This document shows, piece after piece, positions 1 through 7,399 of a stretch of DNA of 64,000 nt (position 1 is the stretch's first letter; each line of letters starts with the position of its first letter). The DNA lies in the NCBI GenBank assembly GCA_945879015.1, contig CAMCUO010000007.1:1-64000 (forward strand). Reading direction: 5' to 3'. A program made the translations under genes and the position numbers. The stretch comes from Chitinophaga pinensis (GTDB lineage Bacteria; Bacteroidota; Bacteroidia; 2-12-FULL-35-15). The notes below the pieces were generated by a model. The model was given only the letters and a program-made list of their open reading frames with translations, was not told the origin of the DNA and did no database searches.

Positions 1-105
1 CCACGTTTTCAAAAGCGTATTTTTTATCCTGAATTGTGGAATGATCAAGAAGTGGATGAGTGGGGAAAAAGTTGGGTAAAGAGTGTAGCATTCGCTGTGA
101 AGTAA
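1..105 (+). CDS. C-terminal end of an unidentified protein (partial)
   Basis: An open frame enters from the left edge and stops with TAA at 103-105, giving the last 34 residues of a protein. The tail is rich in aromatic and charged residues (PELWND then WGKSWVKSV). I do not recognise the family from so short a piece. The downstream neighbour is convergent and separated by a palindrome-rich spacer, so this gene ends its own transcription unit. Confidence 0.5.
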   Translation, partial: PRFQKRIFYPELWNDQEVDEWGKSWVKSVAFAVK

Positions 106-120
106 AACATCTAAAGGAGC

Positions 121-223
121 TTCATTGCGAGTCCCGCTTTATAGCGGGATGTGGCATCCTTTCCAATGTTAACTAATTCTCCTCATCGGGAGAGATAGCT
201 TCGCTCCTAGCATGACGGCTTCA
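121..223. repeat. Intergenic palindromic repeat (CATTGCGAG / CTTCGCTC family)
   Basis: This non-coding spacer begins with CATTGCGAG and contains the perfect hairpin CCCGCT-ttat-AGCGGG (133-148). It ends with a GAGATAGCTTCGCTC block followed by GCATGACG. The same building blocks (ATTGCGA, a CCCG hairpin, GGCATC, a TTCG-centred block, GTCA) appear in opposite orientation at 28575-28688. I therefore read it as a copy of a dispersed intergenic element rather than a gene-specific regulatory site. Confidence 0.55.
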
Positions 224-280
224 AATTAGCAATGTCGTTCTAATGAACATTGCAGCACTACAATTAAAATTCTAGGAATT

Positions 281-1381
281 TTATTTTTTGATAATTTTAT
301 TCATTACATCCGTTTGTCTACGAATTGACTCATCATGAATCAACTGATACAAGCCTTTGATAAAATCTTTTGGCAAAGAAAGTGATTGTGCATTTGTTAA
401 ACTGTCTTCAATCAATTTTTTCCAATGTGCAACTTGAAGGATTGTCACATTATTATCACGTTTATACTCTCCAATTTGAGTTGAAACAGCCATACGTTTT
501 GCCAACAATTCTAATAATTCGTTGTCTAATTTTTGAATGACAGAACGCAACTCATCTAATTTCGATTGCAATTCTAAATTTTCAATTGATGCCGAACGAA
601 TTTGTAAATCTGAAATAATTTCTTTTAATTCAAAAGGAGTAATTTGTTGTTTTGCATCACTCAAAGCCACACTAGGATTGCGATGTGTTTCAATCATCAA
701 ACCATCCATATCCATATCCATTGCTTTTTGCGACAAGTATGGAATCAATTCTGGAGTTCCACCAATGTGCGAAGGATCACAAAAAACGGGCAGTTCAGGA
801 CAAGATGCTTTTAGTTCAATTGCTAATTCCCATTTCGGAGAATTGCGGAATGGTCCGTTGTCATAAGAATGAAAACCTCTGTGAATAGCAGCAATTTTTT
901 TTATTCCTGCATTATTTACACGCTCCAAAGCTCCTGCCCACAATTGGAAATCAGGATAAATAGGATTTTTAACGAAGACTGGAATATCAATTCCTTTTAA
1001 TGCATCTGCAATAGCTTGAACTGAAAAAGGATTTACTGTTGTACGTGCACCAATCCATAAAATATCGATTCCTGCTTTCAAACATTTTTCAACGTGATCA
1101 GCCGTTGCAACTTCTGTTGCCGTTAATAGTCCTGTTTGTTGTTTCACCAACTTCATCCACTCTAAACCAATATCGCCAATGCCTTCGAAGGTATTCGGAC
1201 GAGTACGAGGTTTCCAAATTCCTGCACGAAAAATTGCATTGGGATAAAATGTTGCAATGCTTTTTGCTGTCTCCAACATTTGTTCTTCGCTTTCGGCACT
1301 GCATGGTCCCGCGATTAATCCAGGTTTGGAATAATTCGGAAACCAATCTTTTAATGGATGTATTTGGAGTTCTAATTTCAA
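281..1381 (-). CDS. Bifunctional DAHP synthase / chorismate mutase
   Basis: This enzyme should catalyse the first step of aromatic amino-acid synthesis (phosphoenolpyruvate plus erythrose 4-phosphate to DAHP) and also the chorismate-to-prephenate step. Residues 1-260 are a class I beta-type DAHP synthase barrel, with GPCSAES at 25-31 and the phosphate-binding KPRTRPNTFEG at 57-67. Residues about 268-366 form a helical AroQ-type chorismate mutase with the typical LDELRSVIQKLDNELLELL start. At 366 aa it has the usual length of this Bacteroidota fusion, in which the mutase domain usually gives feedback control. Its ATG overlaps the stop of the upstream DUF3050 gene by 4 nt, indicating translational coupling. 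Confidence 0.93.
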   Translation of the reverse strand: MKLELQIHPLKDWFPNYSKPGLIAGPCSAESEEQMLETAKSIATFYPNAIFRAGIWKPRTRPNTFEGIGDIGLEWMKLVKQQTGLLTATEVATADHVEKCLKAGIDILWIGARTTVNPFSVQAIADALKGIDIPVFVKNPIYPDFQLWAGALERVNNAGIKKIAAIHRGFHSYDNGPFRNSPKWELAIELKASCPELPVFCDPSHIGGTPELIPYLSQKAMDMDMDGLMIETHRNPSVALSDAKQQITPFELKEIISDLQIRSASIENLELQSKLDELRSVIQKLDNELLELLAKRMAVSTQIGEYKRDNNVTILQVAHWKKLIEDSLTNAQSLSLPKDFIKGLYQLIHDESIRRQTDVMNKIIKK

Positions 1382-2166
1382 GCTAACACTTTTTTATTTT
1401 CTAAAATCTTTTTGTATACCCCATCCCAAAGATGAATCCTTTTTTGCAATGATTCAATCGCTCCTTGTTCTGCTTCCATCCAAAATTTATCATTTGAACC
1501 ACAAAGATTTGAAGTCATTTGCAACGCTAAATGGCTATGATGGCCGCCATCAACTTCTATATGTCGTTCTAAATAATAATTAAAAATTGAAATATTCTCG
1601 GGAGACTTTTCTTTCAACTCTTTTACAATAGAATGAAACATTCCTGGAACCAAATCTTCTCTTCCAAAAGTAAAAATAGCAGATTGCAAATATTCTTTTT
1701 TGCTATTAATAATTTTAAAAGTAAAATCAACAAACTCTTGCGCTTCATTTGCAACCTTAGCATTTACCAAAGATTTTTTCAAGTCATTTCCCGCTTTTAA
1801 TTCTGTTATAAATTTTTCTATTTGAGAAGTGTCAGCTCCAGTTTGAATCATTGCATCAAGATATAATTCAAAATGACTTTTTCTGTTTCCAAAACTATCA
1901 ATATCAGATTCTTCACCGGCAACAATTTCATTAATCAGATAACGTGTTTCTGCTGACCCAACAGGGAACCAAGGAATGCTTGTACAAGTAAGATTATTTT
2001 GTAAACTTTTTAAAAGCGACATAAAATCCCAAACTGCAAATACATGGTATTCCATAAATATTTTCAGATCATCAATATTATTTATCACAGAATAAACTTT
2101 GTGATTAATTATCTCCTGACGCAGCGGTTCAATTACTTTTTTTATGTTCAGTATTTTTTCTTCCAT
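1378..2166 (-). CDS. DUF3050 family protein (heme-oxygenase-like fold)
   Basis: This 262-aa soluble, helical protein has the DUF3050 hallmarks: an N-terminal EYHVFAVWDFMSLLK segment, a PVGSAETRYLINEIV segment and a YLERHIEVDGGHHSHLA segment rich in His and Glu. The family belongs to the heme-oxygenase/PqqC-like superfamily, and the conserved His/Glu could bind metal or a cofactor. No reaction is established to my knowledge. It lies 48 nt after the DHS-like gene and overlaps the DAHP synthase gene by 4 nt, so the three are probably one transcript. Similar proteins may be annotated simply as heme oxygenase or biliverdin-producing, which I cannot support here. Confidence 0.8.
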   Translation of the reverse strand: MEEKILNIKKVIEPLRQEIINHKVYSVINNIDDLKIFMEYHVFAVWDFMSLLKSLQNNLTCTSIPWFPVGSAETRYLINEIVAGEESDIDSFGNRKSHFELYLDAMIQTGADTSQIEKFITELKAGNDLKKSLVNAKVANEAQEFVDFTFKIINSKKEYLQSAIFTFGREDLVPGMFHSIVKELKEKSPENISIFNYYLERHIEVDGGHHSHLALQMTSNLCGSNDKFWMEAEQGAIESLQKRIHLWDGVYKKILENKKVLA

Positions 2167-2214
2167 TAAATTTCGGATAACTGTTTTTTATGAATCTATT
2201 TGCTTCAACAGCAA

Positions 2215-3189
2215 CTACCATCCAAGTATCCATGCAAACATTAATGGTGCAACAATGGTCGCATCACTTTCTACAATAAATTTAGGCGTATGGATATCTA
2301 ATTTCCCCCAAGTAATTTTTTCGTTTGGAACTGCTCCGGAATAAGAACCATAGCTAGTTGTAGAATCTGAAATCTGACAGAAATAACTCCAAAAAGGAAC
2401 GTCTGTCATTTCCATATCTTGATACAACATCGGCACAACACATATTGGAAAATCTCCAGCAATACCTCCACCAATCTGAAAGAATCCAACACCTTTTCCA
2501 CCTGAATTTGCAGGATACCATTCAGCCAACCAAGCCATGTATTCAATTCCTGATTTCATGGTTGATGCTTTAATTTCTTTTTTAATTACATACGATGCAA
2601 AAATATTTCCCATTGTTGAATCCTCCCAACCTGGCACTACCATTGGCAAATTACGTTCAGCAGCAGCAAGCATCCAAGAATCTTTTGGATCTATTTCATA
2701 ATATTGTTTTAGTTCACCGCTCAATAAAATCTTATACATGTATTCATGCGGAAAAAATCTTTCTCCATTATCATCCGCATCTTTCCATATTTTATGAATG
2801 TGTTTTTGTAACCTGCGGAAAGCTTCTTCCTCCGGAATACAAGTATCCGTAACACGGTTGTAATGATTTTCCAAAAGATCCCATTCATCTTGAGGTGATA
2901 AATCTCTATAATTAGGCACACGTTTATAATGAGAATGAGCAACAAGGTTCATGATATCTTCTTCCAAATTTGCACCTGTGCAAGAAATAATGTCAATTTT
3001 TCCTTGACGAATCATCTCTGCCAAGGATTTGCCAAGTTCAGCTGTACTCATTGCTCCGGCAAGAGTAACCATCATCTTTCCTCCTTCAGTCAAATGTGTT
3101 TCGTATCCTTTTGCTGCATCTACCAAAGCTGCTGCATTAAAGTGTTTATAATGTTTTTCAATAAAGTTTGAAATAGGTCCTTTGCTCAT
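2215..3189 (-). CDS. Deoxyhypusine synthase-like protein without the catalytic lysine
   Basis: This 324-aa protein matches the deoxyhypusine synthase / homospermidine synthase superfamily along its length. It has a Rossmann-like NAD region (SCTGANLEED at 69-78), a GGKGVGFFQIGGG segment (230-242) and AVPNEKITWGK (286-296). In characterised deoxyhypusine synthases the GGG is followed by a lysine three residues on (GGGxxKHH), which forms the covalent enzyme intermediate. Here the sequence is GGGIAGDF, so that lysine is absent. Bacteria also lack eIF5A, the substrate of the true enzyme. A polyamine-related NAD-dependent reaction is plausible, but the product is unknown. It is first in its operon, with a TAnnTTTG box 34 nt upstream. 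Confidence 0.85.
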   Translation of the reverse strand: MSKGPISNFIEKHYKHFNAAALVDAAKGYETHLTEGGKMMVTLAGAMSTAELGKSLAEMIRQGKIDIISCTGANLEEDIMNLVAHSHYKRVPNYRDLSPQDEWDLLENHYNRVTDTCIPEEEAFRRLQKHIHKIWKDADDNGERFFPHEYMYKILLSGELKQYYEIDPKDSWMLAAAERNLPMVVPGWEDSTMGNIFASYVIKKEIKASTMKSGIEYMAWLAEWYPANSGGKGVGFFQIGGGIAGDFPICVVPMLYQDMEMTDVPFWSYFCQISDSTTSYGSYSGAVPNEKITWGKLDIHTPKFIVESDATIVAPLMFAWILGW

Positions 3190-3222
3190 GATTATTTATT
3201 TTTAATATTTCTGTTAGGGATG

Positions 3223-3230
3223 CAAAAGTA
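3223..3230 (-). promoter_or_regulatory. -7 box of the DHS-like / DUF3050 / DAHP synthase operon
   Basis: The minus strand reads TACTTTTG, an exact match to the Bacteroidota TAnnTTTG element, ending 34 nt before the ATG at 3189. A TTTT tetrad lies 19 nt upstream, where the -33 TTTG would be expected. Predicted transcription starts near 3216. Confidence 0.55.
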
Positions 3231-3358
3231 CATTATAAGTGGAATTATTAAAAATTATATTTCAGTCGCCCCGAAAGAAGCCTCTTGACTCTTATTTTGT
3301 TCATTAAATGTTTGCAATTATTTAATAAACAATTAAAACCCAATTGCCTTTTTTACTA

Positions 3359-3366
3359 TATCTTTG
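3359..3366 (+). promoter_or_regulatory. -7 box upstream of the type B T9SS protein gene
   Basis: TATCTTTG matches TAnnTTTG. No good -33 TTTG is seen at the expected distance. It would give a leader of about 110 nt before the ATG at 3483. Confidence 0.4.
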
Positions 3367-3482
3367 TATTGAAATAGAAACATATTTTAAATTAAAGTGA
3401 ACACCCTATAGGAGTTTTTCTTTTCAGAAAAAAGTACTCTAAACCCGCTTTATCTCATTTAAGTTTTAAAAAACGAATTAAA

Positions 3483-6227
3483 ATGGATAAAGCTACCCCG
3501 ATCTCCATCAAAATTTCTTATTTATTAGTGTTTGCAAGTATTTTATGCTTCCATAAGATGTCTGCTCAAACTCCCGCAAAATGTTTAGAAATAGAAAGCA
3601 TTTTAGTAGATGCCTGTGTTCCAGGTACTGGATGTACCACTTCCATTAGTCCATCCTGTAGCTGCGAAGGGAAAAATGAAATGGTGCGGTTCAAAATCGG
3701 TCCAACCAACATTAATGTTCCTGATCTAATCATTGACTGGCCCAACAATTCCTTTCTTGGAATTTCGGCTCCAAATGCGACTACCGCAAGTCTTGTTTCT
3801 GCATTAAATTCAACTATTTTAAGTTGCGGATATTTGATAGAACCTATCGGTGGCGTGCTTCCTGCAGGTAGAACCATTTTAATCATCACCTCCACCGAAA
3901 TGTGTACCACTGCTAATTCATTCGCCAATTTATCAGATACCATCTATGTTATTTTTCAGAACGCTGGAAATTTTCAAGGACATTTTGTAAATTATAGTTC
4001 TATTCCGGGATTGCGCACTACTATTTTTACTCAAATTTCATCCGCTTGTGCAGATACGGTTACTTATGATAAATCGTTATTAATAAATCAGCTTGGTGGT
4101 TATGGTGGAAGTTCATTAATAAATGATGGCTCCACCGTTGAGTTTTCATGGCCTGGTGTTGCCAATTATATAAACCAAGGATGTATGGCTCCGTTCGAAA
4201 CCACTACTGCTGATGCAGGAATCGGAGGAACAATTTGTATAGGTGATTCCATTTCGCTTTCAGGGACAGCTGAAGGAAATTATTCAGGCATTATCTGGCA
4301 AGGCGGAACAGGAACTTTTTCAAATTCCGATTCGTTAACGACATACTATACAGCTGCTTCAGGAGATTCCGGAACGATAACTCTTACAATGGGAGTGATT
4401 GGATTTTGCAGCGACACCGTTTTTAGTTCATTGAATGTAAGCATCAACCCCCTTCCTACAGCCACAATTAGCACAAGCGGAAGCACAAGTATTTGTGCCG
4501 GGAATACTGTAACGCTTAGTGCCACAGGAGGAACCACTTATTCATGGAGTACAGGTTCTTCTGCAAGCTCTATTTCGGTATCCACTTCTGGAACTTATAC
4601 AGTAACTGCAAGCAATACCTGCGGTTCAGAACAAGATACTATGAGCGTTTTTGTTACGCCTTTGCCTTCAGTGACAATCAATAATAGCATATCCGACAGC
4701 TTATGCGTTGGCGACACAATTGTATTATGGTCAACAGGAATAGGAAATTATGTTTGGTCGGGAGGCTCCACCAACGATTCGATTGTTGTAACATCTGGTG
4801 GCGTTTATTCTGTCGCATCCACCAATAGTTGCGGTACGGCAAACGATACTTTAACCATCACTTCTATTGCTCCCCCAACTCCTGCCATCACTCCAGGAGG
4901 AAGTACTTTTATTTGCCCAGGCGATTCCGTTTCACTAACGGCAAGCGGTGGTGGAACATATTTGTGGAGTAGCGGCTCCACCAACTCTACTATTTTTGTT
5001 TCAACTGCGGGAACCTATACACTCACAGCTACGAATGGTTGCGGTTCTCAACAAACTACGCAAGTAATATCCCTCGGGGCTATTCCAACAGTTACTCTTA
5101 ACAGCAGCGACACAAGTTTTTGTACAGGAAACTCCTTGCTTTTGTGGGCAAGCGGGACAGGAACTTATAGTTGGACAGGTGGTTCCACTAATGATTCAAT
5201 TTTTGTTTCTTCAGGAGGAACCTATTCTGTTTCTGCATCTAACAGCTGTGGATCAGCCACCGATAATATAACTATTAACGAACTTCCATTACCTGTCGCT
5301 ACTATTTCTGTCGTGGGAACAACATTTTGTATTGGAGATTCTATTATATTGACAGGAGCAGGAGGTACTAGTTATTTATGGCAGCCATCTGCAGCATCCA
5401 CAAGTTTCATTTCAGCAACTACATCCGGCACTTATACACTAACGGCTTCAAACAGTTGCGGTAACGATACTGCCACGATTACCGTTTCCACTGCTAATCC
5501 TCCAACTGCGAATATCACGACGGGCAGCCCAACAATTTGTTTGGGAGATAGTTCAGCGTTGAATGCCAGCGGAGGAGGAACTTACCTTTGGTCTACAGGT
5601 GAAACTACAAATTCAATAACAGCTACTATTGAAGGTAGCTATTGGGTGTTGACAAGTAACATGTGCGGAAGCGATACAGCATTCGTAAACATCAATGTTG
5701 ATTCTGTGATGGCCTTTTTTACAAACGATATTTATACGGGAACTTATCCATTAACAGTCAATTTTACAAATGGCAGTTCTTCCAATGCATCCGGCTTTTT
5801 CTGGGATTTTGGTGATGGCACAACAGCATCAGGAACCTTTCCCGCCAATACATTTCAAGAACCCGGAACGTATGTTGTTACCCTATCTGTAACCAATAGC
5901 TCCGGCTGTACCGATACGTATTCAATTACAATTGTTGTTCTCGAAAACCCATCAGTGTTGGTTGTTCCAAATGTTTTTTCTCCTAACAATGATGGACAAA
6001 ACGATCTCTTCTTTGTAACAGGAACATATATCCAAGACTTTCAATGTGCAATCTATGATCGCTGGGGCTTAAAAATGGTGAATCTTTCTTCCATTACCGA
6101 TAGATGGGATGGACGCACAGCCGCAGGGGTTTTGGCAACGGATGGCACCTATTATTATATTATTAAAGCAACTGGACTCGATAAAAAAGATTATAGCACA
6201 AAAGGATTTATACAATTAGTAAAATAA
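3483..6227 (+). CDS. Secreted Ig-repeat protein with PKD and type B T9SS (gliding-motility) C-terminal domain
   Basis: This 914-aa protein begins with a signal peptide ending near MSAQ. A cysteine-rich N-terminal domain of about 220 residues looks like a lamin-tail fold. One divergent Ig-like unit follows, then six tandem units of about 69 residues (roughly 325-739), each with a C-x-GD/GN start, a Y-x-W core and a GTYTVTASNxCG end. A PKD domain (FFWDFGDGTTASG, about residue 775) comes next. It ends in the gliding-motility-associated C-terminal domain (PNVFSPNNDGQNDLF, YDRWG, WDGR, GTYYYIIKA), the type B T9SS signal. It is probably an exported surface adhesin; ligand unknown. Confidence 0.9.
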   Translation: MDKATPISIKISYLLVFASILCFHKMSAQTPAKCLEIESILVDACVPGTGCTTSISPSCSCEGKNEMVRFKIGPTNINVPDLIIDWPNNSFLGISAPNATTASLVSALNSTILSCGYLIEPIGGVLPAGRTILIITSTEMCTTANSFANLSDTIYVIFQNAGNFQGHFVNYSSIPGLRTTIFTQISSACADTVTYDKSLLINQLGGYGGSSLINDGSTVEFSWPGVANYINQGCMAPFETTTADAGIGGTICIGDSISLSGTAEGNYSGIIWQGGTGTFSNSDSLTTYYTAASGDSGTITLTMGVIGFCSDTVFSSLNVSINPLPTATISTSGSTSICAGNTVTLSATGGTTYSWSTGSSASSISVSTSGTYTVTASNTCGSEQDTMSVFVTPLPSVTINNSISDSLCVGDTIVLWSTGIGNYVWSGGSTNDSIVVTSGGVYSVASTNSCGTANDTLTITSIAPPTPAITPGGSTFICPGDSVSLTASGGGTYLWSSGSTNSTIFVSTAGTYTLTATNGCGSQQTTQVISLGAIPTVTLNSSDTSFCTGNSLLLWASGTGTYSWTGGSTNDSIFVSSGGTYSVSASNSCGSATDNITINELPLPVATISVVGTTFCIGDSIILTGAGGTSYLWQPSAASTSFISATTSGTYTLTASNSCGNDTATITVSTANPPTANITTGSPTICLGDSSALNASGGGTYLWSTGETTNSITATIEGSYWVLTSNMCGSDTAFVNINVDSVMAFFTNDIYTGTYPLTVNFTNGSSSNASGFFWDFGDGTTASGTFPANTFQEPGTYVVTLSVTNSSGCTDTYSITIVVLENPSVLVVPNVFSPNNDGQNDLFFVTGTYIQDFQCAIYDRWGLKMVNLSSITDRWDGRTAAGVLATDGTYYYIIKATGLDKKDYSTKGFIQLVK

Positions 6228-6326
6228 AGCGAGTTATCACAATAAGCAAATGGTTAATTTTTTGTTACCTGTTCATTATCTGTTAATTATTATTGAAAAC
6301 TGAGTGTGTACAATTTAAAAAAAAAG

Positions 6327-6334
6327 TACATTTG
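6327..6334 (+). promoter_or_regulatory. -7 box of the lamin-tail protein gene
   Basis: TACATTTG is an exact TAnnTTTG match. It lies downstream of the longest possible ATG (6293) and so supports the later start at 6434. Confidence 0.5.
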
Positions 6335-6433
6335 CATTGTAAATTTAAAAAGAAGCGAATACCCTACAATCCTGATTCTCTTCAGGACGAAACCGCTCAA
6401 TCAGGTAAAAAACTATTATATAAACTAAATCAC

Positions 6434-7339
6434 ATGAAAAAACTATTACTTTCAGTTTTCGCGTTAGCTATCTATTCGGCTGCTAATGCGCAATGCAATG
6501 AATTATTTATTTCGGAGTACGTTGACGGAACAGGAAACGATAAAGCATTGGAAATTTTTAATCCGACACCTAACCCTATTAACTTGAGCGGCTACTCCTT
6601 AAATCGCTACTCTAACGGAGCGACAACATTTACTGCAGGTGGAACATTAAGTTTAAGTGGAACAATTGCTTCGGGTCAAGCATTTGTAATTGCAAACGGA
6701 CAAACGACTACAAGTGGTACATCTCCTGCATGTAGCCCCGCATTGCAAGCAATAGCTGATTTATTAGATGGTGTATATCCTGCTCCTACCTATATGAATG
6801 GTGATGATGCAATCACATTAGAAAAAGCCGGACAAAAATTGGACATCCTTGGTAAAATTGGTGAAGACCCAGGAGCTAGCTGGACGGATGTATTTCCTTT
6901 CAATGATGGTGCTGGTGCGTATTGGACAAAAGATCATACATTACAAAGAAAAGCAAGTATTACCGGTGGTGTTACTTCTAACCCTACAACATTTGACCCT
7001 AGTGTGCAATGGGATTCATTACCAAAAAACACATGGACAGGTTTAAATTCTCATACTTGTACGTGCCCTACAGCTGGAATCAGCGAAGTTGATAATACTA
7101 TTTCTGTTTTAATTTTCCCTAATCCATCTAATGGTGGATCTGTATCAATTTCATCAACTGAAGGAATTGTAACCGCAGAAATCGTTAATATGGTTGGGCA
7201 AGTGGTGATCAACAAAACAGGAAATAAAAATGATAAAACAATGTTATTGGATACAACTGAACTTTCAAAAGGAGTTTATTTTGTAAAGGTTTCATTTGAA
7301 AAAGGAAAATCTACGGTTGTTAAACTCTCCATAAAGTAA
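6434..7339 (+). CDS. Secreted lamin-tail-domain protein with type A T9SS sorting domain
   Basis: The open frame extends upstream to 6293. I chose 6434 because it begins a clean signal peptide (MKKLLLSVFALAIYSAANAQ) and the promoter box lies between the two ATGs. The mature protein opens with a lamin-tail domain (ELFISEYVDGTGNDKALEIFNP) of the kind found on secreted nucleases and surface proteins. The last 70 or so residues form a type A T9SS domain (FPNPSNGG, VNMVGQVV, LSKGVYFVKVSFEKGKSTVVKL). No catalytic domain is visible between them. A strong terminator follows directly. Confidence 0.85.
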   Translation: MKKLLLSVFALAIYSAANAQCNELFISEYVDGTGNDKALEIFNPTPNPINLSGYSLNRYSNGATTFTAGGTLSLSGTIASGQAFVIANGQTTTSGTSPACSPALQAIADLLDGVYPAPTYMNGDDAITLEKAGQKLDILGKIGEDPGASWTDVFPFNDGAGAYWTKDHTLQRKASITGGVTSNPTTFDPSVQWDSLPKNTWTGLNSHTCTCPTAGISEVDNTISVLIFPNPSNGGSVSISSTEGIVTAEIVNMVGQVVINKTGNKNDKTMLLDTTELSKGVYFVKVSFEKGKSTVVKLSIK

Positions 7340-7350
7340 TTTAAAATTAA

Positions 7351-7386
7351 AACTGCTGAGGTCGATCATACCTCAGCAGTTTTTTT
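7351..7386 (+). terminator. Rho-independent terminator
   Basis: An 11-bp perfect stem AACTGCTGAGG / CCTCAGCAGTT with a 9-nt loop is followed by a run of T. It ends only 13 nt before the start codon of the next gene. Confidence 0.9.
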
Positions 7387-7399
7387 ATTGCTCATTTCC

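Noticed and set aside
4440..5700. A CRISPR-like repeat array in the secreted Ig protein
   Set aside because: The periodicity is about 207 nt, protein-coding and degenerate at codon level; no identical short repeats with unique spacers.
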